A stretch of 64,000 bases of DNA from Paenibacillus riograndensis SBR5 (lineage in GTDB: Bacteria > Bacillota > Bacilli > Paenibacillales > Paenibacillaceae). Each line of letters starts with the position of its first letter. Positions within the stretch are counted from its first letter, which is position 1. The DNA lies in NCBI RefSeq assembly GCF_000981585.1, contig NZ_LN831776.1:7495903-7559902 (forward strand). Reading direction: 5' to 3'. Below are positions 49,120-57,560 of this stretch, piece by piece. The notes under the pieces were generated by a model. That model saw only the letters and a list, made by a program, of their open reading frames with translations. It searched no databases and was not told the origin of the DNA. The translations under genes and the position numbers were made by a program.

Positions 49120-50220
49120 ATGAACGAAGGATTACAGGACCGTCTGGAGAAATTCGGACTGTCTTTATATATGATACGTGTTACTCTGGCAGCTTCACTC
49201 TCCTGGCTGGCAGTACATACGCTGTATGGGGACAGCTATTTATACTTCGCCCCGCTGGCGGCGATTCTGATTACACAGGGGAGCGTCAAGGCCTCTCTGG
49301 AAAAAGGGGTTTACCGCATGACCGGCATTGTGCTCGGCGGCATTGTCAGCCTGGTTGTGGGGCGGTTCTTCGATGTAGGAGCCTTTTCCATTCTGCTGAT
49401 GCTTCTGATCGGCATCGGAGTCGCCACAGCCTGCCGGATCAATATCCAGGCCATCTCCCAGGTCGGTGTAACCTCTGTTCTGGCACTCACCTTCTATAAT
49501 GATCATTATATTGAGTGGCGGGTCGCTGAAACGCTTATCGGTGTAGTCATTGCTCTAATCATCAATATGATTATCGTTCCGCCCAAGGGGTTCGTCAAGG
49601 TTAAAGGCTTGGCTCTGGAAGGCGGACTGCTGCTGGCGGATGCCCTAAGCGGTCAGACCGGCGGCGGACGGGAAGCCATCCAGGCGGGAGACGCCCTGAC
49701 ACGCTCCGCTTCACTGCTGGCGAAGAGCGAGCTGCAGCAGAAGGAGCTGCATTATACCTTAACCCATTACCATTGCCGCAATGAGCTGCGCGGACTGACA
49801 CAGACAACGGCCCATCTCAAAAAAATCCACTCGTATGTAAAAGAGATCCGTGCGGAAATCGCACTGCTGCCCGCACATTATGCCGCAGCCGACTGGATGG
49901 CGGAGGTGGTCACAGCCACCGCAGACTGTATCGCCCTTTACGGGACGAAGACATTGTCGGATGCCGAATGCCAGCGTTCGCTTCCCGAATCGCTGCGCCG
50001 GGCGCGCGATCTTCAACTGGCCTGGTTCTCCGAGCTGCAGGGGCAATGCTCCCTCACCTCCATCCGCGATCTCGGCGCGGTGTTCTCCCACCTGAACCGG
50101 GTGCTGGAAGAAATCGAGCAGGCCGACTATGTAGTGATGTCAGCCGCACCGCAAAAGGCTAAAGCCGGAGCCGCACACGCTGTACGCTTCATACAAAAGG
50201 GACTCTCCCACAAGCTTTAA
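49120..50220 (+). CDS. FUSC/aromatic acid exporter family protein
   Basis: A 366-residue membrane protein. The N-terminal 150 residues have about five or six membrane segments: MIRVTLAASLSWLAVHTL, YFAPLAAILITQGSVKASLEKGVYRMTGIVLGGIVSLVVG and VAETLIGVVIALIINMIIVPP. They form the ArAE_1-type exporter domain. The C-terminal 200 residues are soluble and helical. The substrate is unknown. The stop codon lies inside the terminator hairpin. Confidence 0.85.
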   Translation: MNEGLQDRLEKFGLSLYMIRVTLAASLSWLAVHTLYGDSYLYFAPLAAILITQGSVKASLEKGVYRMTGIVLGGIVSLVVGRFFDVGAFSILLMLLIGIGVATACRINIQAISQVGVTSVLALTFYNDHYIEWRVAETLIGVVIALIINMIIVPPKGFVKVKGLALEGGLLLADALSGQTGGGREAIQAGDALTRSASLLAKSELQQKELHYTLTHYHCRNELRGLTQTTAHLKKIHSYVKEIRAEIALLPAHYAAADWMAEVVTATADCIALYGTKTLSDAECQRSLPESLRRARDLQLAWFSELQGQCSLTSIRDLGAVFSHLNRVLEEIEQADYVVMSAAPQKAKAGAAHAVRFIQKGLSHKL

Positions 50221-50243
50221 GCTTGGGAGCGTCCTTTTTTTTT
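50199..50243 (+). terminator. Terminator overlapping the FUSC stop codon
   Basis: GGGACTCTCCCACAAGC pairs with GCTTGGGAGCGTCC (small bulges) and is followed by TTTTTTTTT. The TAA stop (50218-50220) forms the loop. Confidence 0.85.
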
Positions 50244-50601
50244 AATTTATCGCTCTCATCTCTCACACTATCAGTTAGCCCTCTGTTTCATGCCCCTTTA
50301 CCCTGCTTCAAGCCCTACATACTGCCTGTCCAACCTTCCATATTCTCCTGTAAATCTGAAATTCAATAAGCGTAATTTAATTATAAATTCATTTTATTTA
50401 CAAAAAATCAACAATTACCTACATTATTCAATATTTATAGTCAAAATCAATTATTCCAGTTGAAAATTCGCTACTTAAGTACTAGAATTAAGGTTGTTTG
50501 TAGAAGTTATTTTTGGACATCGTACCAGTATTGACCACTTTTTGTCGATTACAGTCGATTTAATTTGTCCCGTACTGAGTATATATCATTGATCTATTCC
50601 T
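50244..50601. other. AT-rich intergenic upstream of riboswitch
   Basis: No gene is seen. Several TTGACC/TTGTCC-like hexamers occur between 50520 and 50580, but none has a convincing -10 at proper spacing. Confidence 0.5.
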
Positions 50602-50695
50602 AAAGGCAAACTGTCCGAAAGGGCAGGACGCAAAGCCATGGGCCTAAGAGCGCAATTGCTGCATTTATGGCCGCCAGGCTGCCAATAGAGACGCC
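50590..50695 (+). ncRNA. Cyclic-di-GMP-I (GEMM) riboswitch
   Basis: The conserved core is plain: GGCAAAC (50604-50610), a stem closed by a GAAA loop (CTGTCCGAAAGGGCAG), GGACGCAAAGCC (50626-50637), GGCCTAA (50641-50647) and the second stem returning to GGCTGCC. A P1 stem TCTATT/AATAGA closes the aptamer. Downstream, GATATCCCGGGATATC and a CATCA/TGATG stem followed by TTCTTTTCT (50720-50746) could form the expression platform. It controls the DUF342 gene. Confidence 0.93.
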
Positions 50696-50790
50696 ATTTG
50701 GTCGGATATCCCGGGATATCGCATCACGGCTCCATGATGTTCTTTTCTGTACAGATACCATTGATTATACGAAAAAGTGAGGTTACGAGA

Positions 50791-52677
50791 ATGCCGCAGC
50801 ATACCATCGAACGTTCACGGTACGAGTTCATTGCTTCCATGCTTCTTGGGAAGACCGATCTCTTGAATCTTTACTCTGTGGATCCTCAGACGTTTGGCGG
50901 AACAGACGAAGCTAAGAATGGTGTCATCATTATCCAGAATAACGAAATCTTCATCACACCGCCTCTGTCCGGCGGCAAACCGGCTGTAATCTCCGCGATC
51001 CATCCTGTGGTGTTGAAGATTAACGGTCAAGTCATCACGGGTCCGACTCCAATTACCTCTGCAGATGACCTTACCTGGGAGATTTGCGAGAAACCGCAAT
51101 ACCAGATTACAGTATCCGATGATAAGCTCAAAGTATACTTTACCCTTTACCGCGCTGAAAGGTATGCCTGGAATCTCGTCAACAATCCGGCTTCAGCCTT
51201 TGTTACTGTCCGCGCGGAGATGAACCGGGAAATGCTGTTATCCACCCTCTCCATCGAACAGATTATGGCCGGATTTGATAAGAGCCCTATAGTCAGCAGT
51301 CTCAATATCCCTGCGCTTTACGAGGAGCTGAATAATCCTACCTACCTTCCCGTGTGTATTGCTGAAGGCAAGGCTCCTGTGCCAGGGACAAATGCGAGTC
51401 TGGAACTGCTGCTTCAGCAGAAAATAGAGAATCAATTCAAGTCGCTGGACGATTCCGCCCAGGAAACAGGCTGCCCGGAATTCTTCATGGTGCAGGAAGG
51501 CGAAGTGTTTGCGAAGAAGCTGCCCCCGGCAGAAGGCCTTCCCGGCTTTGATGTATATGGCGGTGTACTTCCGCCGCCGCCGCCGCAGGACCTCACCCTG
51601 TTCTCCTCCCCCTGCGCAGCGCTGCTTCCGGGCGGGGAGATCAAGGCCTGCCGCAAAGGCAGACCACGCATAACCGGAAGCGGAACCTTTGTAAAAACAA
51701 TTGATTTCCCCCAAACGTTCCTCGTTCCGCCTAGTGACAGTGAAGCCGGAGGTACCCTGATGTTCCCCGGGGATGTTATCGCTGCTCATGATTTAAGCAG
51801 GAACACGGTTATTGAGGCTTTAGGCAATGTTTATATTTTTGGTGATGTGCGCAATTCCCGGATCGCTGCTACAGGCAGCATATTTATCAGCGGCAAGGTT
51901 GCAGACAGTGAGCTGTACGCCGGGGGATATGGGGCCGCACATAACCGCCTGTGCAGCTTCACCGAACTGGTGGCGAAGGAAGTAGCGGGACTGAGGGAAG
52001 CCGCCAGACACCTGGCCGAGACGGTCGAGTCAACGGTGCAGACAGTGAAATACGGGCTGGTCATCATGCTGCTGCTGGAGAGTAAATATGCTCATCTTCC
52101 CCGTATGATCCGTGATATGCAGGAACTGTTATCAGGCATGAGTACTGATTATCCTCAGGATACCAAAATCCTGAAGCATCTGATGGAGTTTTTTTTGAAT
52201 CCCGGGCGGTTTACCGACCAGATTACCGATGCGGGTATAGGCTCTTTTCTGAGCCTGTTGAAGAACCTGGCCCAGAGCATCTGCCAGATGCAGGAGGAAC
52301 GGGTCCGGATCGATATTGCCGGGTCACATGACAGTATTATCAAATCCGGCGGGGATGTCCATATTCATGGAGATGGAGTTTCCCGGAGCAAACTGCATTC
52401 GGCTGGCGATATTTATTTTGCGAAGAATAGCTCCATGTCTTCTGATTCCACCATGGAAGCAGCCGGAACGATTCATGCACGCAGCGTCGGCGGGGAATCC
52501 ATTGGCAAATCGCTGCTCGTTGCAGGCCGGCAAATCATTGCACATACCATCAGTAATGCTTCTGTGACAATAGGCGGGTATTCCCTGGAAATTACTGACC
52601 CGATTGAAAATATCGCATTTACGGCCAAAAGCCTGCAACAGAAATTCAGGGGAACGGCATCCTCTTCAAGCGAATAA
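50791..52677 (+). CDS. FapA/DUF342 family protein under c-di-GMP riboswitch control
   Basis: A 628-residue protein starting at ATG 50791 (MPQHTIERSRYEFIASMLLG) after GTGAGGTT. The DUF342 (FapA, polymer-forming) core shows GLPGFDVYGGVLPPPPPQD, VIAAHDLSRNTVIEALGNVYIFGDVRNSRIAATGSIFISGKVADSELYAG and, near the end, IIKSGGDVHIHGDGVSRSKLHSAGDIYFAK. This is a right-handed beta-helix type repeat interrupted by a helical insert (about 400-505). FapA-like proteins are linked to flagellar assembly or regulation, but no flagellar gene is nearby. The N-terminal 170 residues are not recognised. Confidence 0.85.
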   Translation: MPQHTIERSRYEFIASMLLGKTDLLNLYSVDPQTFGGTDEAKNGVIIIQNNEIFITPPLSGGKPAVISAIHPVVLKINGQVITGPTPITSADDLTWEICEKPQYQITVSDDKLKVYFTLYRAERYAWNLVNNPASAFVTVRAEMNREMLLSTLSIEQIMAGFDKSPIVSSLNIPALYEELNNPTYLPVCIAEGKAPVPGTNASLELLLQQKIENQFKSLDDSAQETGCPEFFMVQEGEVFAKKLPPAEGLPGFDVYGGVLPPPPPQDLTLFSSPCAALLPGGEIKACRKGRPRITGSGTFVKTIDFPQTFLVPPSDSEAGGTLMFPGDVIAAHDLSRNTVIEALGNVYIFGDVRNSRIAATGSIFISGKVADSELYAGGYGAAHNRLCSFTELVAKEVAGLREAARHLAETVESTVQTVKYGLVIMLLLESKYAHLPRMIRDMQELLSGMSTDYPQDTKILKHLMEFFLNPGRFTDQITDAGIGSFLSLLKNLAQSICQMQEERVRIDIAGSHDSIIKSGGDVHIHGDGVSRSKLHSAGDIYFAKNSSMSSDSTMEAAGTIHARSVGGESIGKSLLVAGRQIIAHTISNASVTIGGYSLEITDPIENIAFTAKSLQQKFRGTASSSSE

Positions 52678-52724
52678 TCAGCGGTACCCTACATATAGCC
52701 TTACCGGAAAAAGGTACACATACA

Positions 52725-52769
52725 GAAAGACCCTGCGGGGCCGAATGGCGGCATCCGGCAGGGTCTTTC
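52725..52769. terminator. Bidirectional terminator
   Basis: GAAAGACCCTGC pairs perfectly with GCAGGGTCTTTC (12 bp) between the convergent DUF342 and flavin reductase genes. Confidence 0.75.
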
Positions 52770-52777
52770 CCGTGCTT

Positions 52778-53380
52778 TTAAGACTCATATTGCGGTCTTT
52801 CCATATCGAACGTCCGGCCAACCGCCGCATACGAAGCTCCCGCGAGACGGCTTACCGGCTTCAGCTTGGCCGCATCAATACGTCCGTTATGGATCAGCTC
52901 ATCCTCTACATGGAAACACAGCACTTCTCCGATGATCATATCGCAGTGTCCCAGCTCGACATGACGCGTAAGCCGGCATTCCATGGCAATCCTGCATTCC
53001 TCTATACGCGGAACCCGGACCATTTGCCCGGGCACCGGCGTCAGTCCAGCCAATTCCAGCTCGCTGACGCCTTCCGGGGCGTTGATTGAGGTGTGGTTAA
53101 TCGCAGCCACATTATCCTCGTCCACGATATGCACCACAAACTCCCCATTGCCCAAAATGTTGCTTGCAGTGTGCTTCATCTCTCCGGTTGCCTTGCGTAG
53201 ACAGGAGAACATAATCATCGGCGGTTCATCATTCACAATATTAAAAAAACTGAACGGTGCGGCATTCACCACGCCTTGTTCATTGATTGAGGTTACAAAA
53301 GCAATCGGCCGGGGGATAATGCTTCCGATCAAAAGCTTGTAATTGTCATGCGCCGATTGTGCTGAAGCCGCGATATACAT
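52778..53380 (-). CDS. Flavin reductase family protein
   Basis: A 200-residue FMN-binding split-barrel protein. It contains YKLLIGSIIPRPIAFVTSINEQGVVNAAPFSFFNIVNDEPPMIMFS, the FMN phosphate region, and later GHCDMIIGEVLCFHVED. Such proteins are NAD(P)H:flavin reductases or the reductase partners of monooxygenases. GGAGGT lies six bases before the ATG. It is 14 bases after the EamA gene in one operon. Confidence 0.88.
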   Translation of the reverse strand: MYIAASAQSAHDNYKLLIGSIIPRPIAFVTSINEQGVVNAAPFSFFNIVNDEPPMIMFSCLRKATGEMKHTASNILGNGEFVVHIVDEDNVAAINHTSINAPEGVSELELAGLTPVPGQMVRVPRIEECRIAMECRLTRHVELGHCDMIIGEVLCFHVEDELIHNGRIDAAKLKPVSRLAGASYAAVGRTFDMERPQYES

Positions 53381-53394
53381 AAAAACACCTCCAT

Positions 53395-54279
53395 CTAATG
53401 TGTAGGACGCCTAACGGCTTTTTTGAAATTAACCAAAACGATGCTGCCCACAATAAGCAGCAGGCCGACCACCAGATTAAGCGTGATCCGCTCATGCAGC
53501 AGCACCACACTTGAGCCGATAGAGATCAGCGGAATCAGAAAGGTGAAGGAACCAACCTTGCCGGCCTCCCCTTCCTTGATGAGACTGAAATACACCATCC
53601 AGCCCAGGGCAATCACGAACACCGAAATAAACAGCGTGTTCACGATAAAAGCCGCATTCCAGGTTATATCCGACCAGCTCTCGGTCGCCGAACCGGCTGC
53701 CAGCAGAACAAGGCCCCCGATCATGATCTGCATGGCGGTCATCCACAGCATATCCACCCGCGCCGCATTGCGTTTCGTATAGACGGTGGCAAAAGCCCAG
53801 CTGAGCGCACTGGCCAGAGCAAGCACAATGCCCGGAACAGAGATGCTCCCGGTAAAGCCGCCGATGCTGAGTGAGGCTACACCGAGAAATCCGAGCACGA
53901 GACCGGCCAGCTTCAGCCCATACATGCTCTCACCCAGCCAGAGCCAGGCGAAAATGCCAAGCAGCACCGGCTGCAGAAAGACAATGGCGGAGAACAGGCC
54001 GGAAGGCACATACTGCAGGCCAATGGTCTGGAAGCCATAATAGAAGACGATACTAAGAAAAGCCGACACCAGATACACCGGCCACAGCCGCCTGAACTGA
54101 AGCTCCTTCAGTTTCGGCAAGGCTGCTGCGATCAGAATTACACCGGCGATCACGGTGCGTATCCCAGCAAACAACAGCGGCGGAGCGTAATGTAAAGCGA
54201 TTTTGGAAAGAGGCCAATTAATGCCCCAGACGATGACCAGAAAGATAAGCAAGGCTATGGTTTTTCTCTGCTGCTGCAT
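53395..54279 (-). CDS. EamA/DMT family transporter
   Basis: A 294-residue protein with ten membrane helices in two EamA repeats. The first has IFLVIVWGINWPLSKIALHYAPPLLFAGIRTVIAGVIL and the second begins ALASALSWAFATVYTKRNAARVD. It probably exports a metabolite. It is divergent from a LysR gene, which often regulates such exporters. Confidence 0.9.
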   Translation of the reverse strand: MQQQRKTIALLIFLVIVWGINWPLSKIALHYAPPLLFAGIRTVIAGVILIAAALPKLKELQFRRLWPVYLVSAFLSIVFYYGFQTIGLQYVPSGLFSAIVFLQPVLLGIFAWLWLGESMYGLKLAGLVLGFLGVASLSIGGFTGSISVPGIVLALASALSWAFATVYTKRNAARVDMLWMTAMQIMIGGLVLLAAGSATESWSDITWNAAFIVNTLFISVFVIALGWMVYFSLIKEGEAGKVGSFTFLIPLISIGSSVVLLHERITLNLVVGLLLIVGSIVLVNFKKAVRRPTH

Positions 54280-54378
54280 TTATTTTTTCACCTCTTGTTC
54301 TATTTTCATACCAATGATACAGTAAAACTAGTTATAATTGAAATGAATTATTATTATAAGGGGCATACCAAAACTGTT

Positions 54379-55290
54379 ATGAACAACACTCAGATCCGTT
54401 TGTTTGTCAGCATTGCCGAGAGCGGCAGCTTCACGAAAGCCGGACAGGATATGAATATGACCCAGCCTGCGGTCAGCCGGGCCATCTCCGCGCTGGAGGC
54501 GGAGCTTGCGGTGAAGCTGCTGCTGCGCGACCGGCGCAGCGGGCTGATGCTCACTGATATCGGCAAGCGTATCCTTGTTATTTTCCGGGAGATCCTGATC
54601 GGGTATGACAAAGTGGAGCAGGAAATTTCCGCCGAAAAGGGGCTGGAGAAGGGACTGATCCGCATCGGGGCGTTTCCGGTGGCTTCGGCGCATCTCGTCC
54701 CCAAGATTATCCGCTCCATCGCCTCAAGCTACCCAGAGATTGAGATCAGGCTGTACGAAGGGACTGTCGCCGAGGTGAAAGAATGGCTGGAAGCGCGGAT
54801 CATTGACGTGGGGCTGATCATTCCTCCGGATGGAGACTTCGACTTCGTTCCGCTCTTCCGGGAAAAGCTGTATGCCGTGCTGCAGGACGACCACCCGCTC
54901 CGGCACAAGGCTGTCATTTGCGTGAAGGACCTGGAAGATGAGCCGATGCTGATCTGCAGATCCGGTTATGAACCGCCGGTAGTCGATTTATTTCAGAGAG
55001 GCGGCAGCAAGCTGAATGTGAAATATGAGGTCAGCAGCTATCTGACCGCCCTCAATATGGTCAAGGAAGGGCTGGCTGTGGGCGTAATGTCCCAGCTCTC
55101 GCTGCTGTCGCTTCCTCCCGGCGTGATCATCCGGGAGCTGGCTCCTGATGCCTACCGTGATATTCATCTGGCGGTGAACTCGCTTGCCGAGGCGTCGATT
55201 GCTGTCAGGCTGTTCATCGATACGGCCCTGCGGCTGACCGCCGGTCCGGATACCGCTGTACCGCCCGTAATTCAAGCCGGGCAAATGTAG
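54379..55290 (+). CDS. LysR family transcriptional regulator
   Basis: A 303-residue regulator. The start is taken at ATG 54379 (MNNTQIRLFVSIAESGSFTKAGQDMNMTQPAVSRAISALE), where the family N-terminus begins; an ATG at 54343 has no better ribosome binding site. The helix-turn-helix covers residues 1-60. The substrate-binding domain follows from LIRIGAFPVASAHLVPKI. It is divergent from the EamA exporter and followed 36 bases later by the aldo/keto reductase. Confidence 0.9.
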   Translation: MNNTQIRLFVSIAESGSFTKAGQDMNMTQPAVSRAISALEAELAVKLLLRDRRSGLMLTDIGKRILVIFREILIGYDKVEQEISAEKGLEKGLIRIGAFPVASAHLVPKIIRSIASSYPEIEIRLYEGTVAEVKEWLEARIIDVGLIIPPDGDFDFVPLFREKLYAVLQDDHPLRHKAVICVKDLEDEPMLICRSGYEPPVVDLFQRGGSKLNVKYEVSSYLTALNMVKEGLAVGVMSQLSLLSLPPGVIIRELAPDAYRDIHLAVNSLAEASIAVRLFIDTALRLTAGPDTAVPPVIQAGQM

Positions 55291-55325
55291 CTGGGGGGAT
55301 TGAACTATATAAGGAGGGAATTGAT

Positions 55326-56300
55326 GTGAAATATAATCGTTTGGGCAGCAGCGGGCTGCAGGTGTCTGCGCTGGGCCTGGGAACCAACGCGTTCGGAAAG
55401 AGGGCCGATCAGCAGACCTCGATTGATATTGTCCATGCCGCGCTCGGCCAGGGAATCAACTTTATAGATACTGCCAATATCTACGCCGGCTCCGAGTCCG
55501 AGCGGATTATCGGGCTGGCACTTGAAGGCAGGCGGCAGGAAGCCGTTCTGGCTACCAAGGCAGGCCTGCCGGTGCACGGAGGGCCCGGAGGCAGCGGTTC
55601 ATCCCGCCATCATCTGCTGCAGGAGCTGGAAGGGAGCCTGCGCCGCCTGAAGACAGATTATGTGGATCTTTATCAGATCCATACTTTTGATCCCTACACA
55701 CCACTGGAAGAAACCCTGCGCACATTGGATGATATGGTATCCGCAGGCAAGGTCCGCTATATCGGCGCTTCCAATTATGCAGCCTGGGAGCTGATGAAGG
55801 CGCTGGGAATCAGCGAATTGCGCAATCTGGTCAAGTATGTCTCCATCCAGTGCAGCTATTCCCTGGCTGACCGGACACCCGAGACCCAGCTGCTCCCGCT
55901 CTGCCTGGACCAGGGAATCGGCATCATTCCCTATTTCCCGCTGGCCGGAGGCATCCTCACAGGCAAATACGGAGGCAGCGATGCCCCGCCCGCCGGCTCC
56001 AGAGCGCAGACGGACCCGAACTTCAGCCGCTTCCTGAGCAAGGACCGGATCGCCCTTGGCGATGCGGTGGGAGGCATCGCCGCTGAGCTGGCGGCCTCCC
56101 CCACCGCGCTGTCGCTGGCCTGGCTGATGCACCAGCCGGCCGTCTCCACCGTCATTGTCGGCGCTACGAAGCCCGCGCAGCTGCAAGAAAGCATCCAGAG
56201 CGCTGCGCTCGCTCTGGATACCGGCATCCTGCACCGGCTGGACGAAGCCAGCCGGGCCTTCCGGCACGGCGAGCCGTTCGCCTACTACCGGCTGCCGTAG
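55326..56300 (+). CDS. Aldo/keto reductase
   Basis: A 324-residue TIM-barrel oxidoreductase. Catalytic residues are in INFIDTANIYAGSESERIIG (Asp, Tyr), VLATKAGLP (Lys) and DLYQIHTFDPYTP (His). IGASNYAAWELMKAL and the NADPH site TVIVGATKPAQLQES follow. The start is the GTG at 55326 with AAGGAGGG upstream; an ATG two bases earlier is followed at once by TGA. The substrate is unknown. Confidence 0.9.
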   Translation: MKYNRLGSSGLQVSALGLGTNAFGKRADQQTSIDIVHAALGQGINFIDTANIYAGSESERIIGLALEGRRQEAVLATKAGLPVHGGPGGSGSSRHHLLQELEGSLRRLKTDYVDLYQIHTFDPYTPLEETLRTLDDMVSAGKVRYIGASNYAAWELMKALGISELRNLVKYVSIQCSYSLADRTPETQLLPLCLDQGIGIIPYFPLAGGILTGKYGGSDAPPAGSRAQTDPNFSRFLSKDRIALGDAVGGIAAELAASPTALSLAWLMHQPAVSTVIVGATKPAQLQESIQSAALALDTGILHRLDEASRAFRHGEPFAYYRLP

Positions 56301-56306
56301 ACAGCA

Positions 56307-56338
56307 CAGCCGCTGCCTTTGGTGAAGGGCAGCGGCTG
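56307..56338. terminator. Hairpin between convergent genes
   Basis: CAGCCGCTGCC pairs with GGCAGCGGCTG over 11 bp. No U-run follows on the + strand. It probably ends transcripts of the aldo/keto reductase. Confidence 0.5.
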
Positions 56339-56380
56339 ATTGCTGTAACGTGAGCGCTTATGGCGAAGCCAATCGCTGCT

Positions 56381-57499
56381 TTATGACTTGGAGGCCGGGG
56401 AGGCCGGAGTATAAATCAGGCAGCGCAGTTTCTTCTCGGGATAACGAAGTTCTGCGGTGTAGGAGCTTCCGTCTTTCAGTTTAACCAACACTGCTACAAC
56501 CCCGCGTTTGTCATATATGCTGTCTTTAATAATAGTAGTGCCGGCAATCTCACGGGTGTCGCCCTGTTTGTCCGCAACAATGGTGCGCGCGGCTTGGAGC
56601 CAGCTGGAATCCTGTCGGATCCGTCCGTTCATCTCTGCTGTGATCGGCGTTCTCTTATAAGCCATTTCCACAATAGTGGAATCGATGACGGTTCCGCTCA
56701 GGGAGTCAATGAACACATTATACATGAAATAAGGCTTTCCTTGAGCCTGGAGTGTGCCTACACGGTAAGGCTGGAAATGTACGAACCATACCCCCTTTTG
56801 CTCAGGACCCGATTTGTTATAGGACGCCTTGCCTTCCATCTTAGACAGATCCACATCGAACAGACGGGCCACACTCTCTCTTGCTTTGCCGAGGGCTTCA
56901 GCCTCACCGATGTCCTTCTGATCAGGCTGCGGTTTCACATAGTTCAGGCTCAACACATAGTTCAAGCGATAATTCCAATCAATGAACTGCAGCAGTTCCT
57001 CATCCGTAAGAGCACGCTTGGGGAATACAAGGGTAGCCTTGCTATCATCCAGATAAAACTCGTAATTCCCGGCTTTCATGGGCAGCTTCTGCTTGGGACG
57101 CAGGCCATCGAATCGGTATTGATCGTCCAGGATAAGGCTCCGGTTGCTTTCTTGCTCGGTCATCGGCCGAGTGAGCTTTGGAGCATCCATGAACCTAAGC
57201 TTTTCGGCGTACGCATTGTACTGCTTGATTTCCTCTTCAGTGACCGTGTTCTCGAGATACGCCTGTATCGTCGAGACCGGAGCTTCCGCCTCGATCTTCA
57301 ACACCGGAATCTGGCTGCTCGCCAGTTGAACCGCAGGCTTCCCGGTATGCTGCTGTTCGTAAGATACATGCGCTTCCGGCACCTGACGGTTCATTTCTGT
57401 ATAAGCAACAATATGCGGCACCGCAAAAGCACTGAGACCCAGCAGTCCTCCCGATATGGCAATTACCCCAAGGGCCGATTTAACGTCATTCCTGTTCAT
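56381..57499 (-). CDS. Membrane-anchored extracytoplasmic protein of two-component operon
   Basis: A 372-residue protein starting at ATG 57497-57499 with GGAGGT upstream. Residues 10-30 (LGVIAISGGLLGLSAFAVPHI) form a signal anchor. The rest is hydrophilic, with helices (TVTEEEIKQYNAYAEKLRFMD) and two strand-rich modules that resemble PepSY/YcdB-like folds (KASYNKSGPEQKGVWFVHFQPYRVG, YFMYNVFIDSLSGTVIDST). I do not firmly recognise the family. It lies 60 bases after the histidine kinase, so it may be a sensor partner or target of that system. Confidence 0.7.
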   Translation of the reverse strand: MNRNDVKSALGVIAISGGLLGLSAFAVPHIVAYTEMNRQVPEAHVSYEQQHTGKPAVQLASSQIPVLKIEAEAPVSTIQAYLENTVTEEEIKQYNAYAEKLRFMDAPKLTRPMTEQESNRSLILDDQYRFDGLRPKQKLPMKAGNYEFYLDDSKATLVFPKRALTDEELLQFIDWNYRLNYVLSLNYVKPQPDQKDIGEAEALGKARESVARLFDVDLSKMEGKASYNKSGPEQKGVWFVHFQPYRVGTLQAQGKPYFMYNVFIDSLSGTVIDSTIVEMAYKRTPITAEMNGRIRQDSSWLQAARTIVADKQGDTREIAGTTIIKDSIYDKRGVVAVLVKLKDGSSYTAELRYPEKKLRCLIYTPASPASKS

Positions 57500-57560
57500 C
57501 TTTACTACCTCCAATGTGTAAGTGGGCTTGTCTTAGCCTTACTGTAAGATAAAGATGTTA

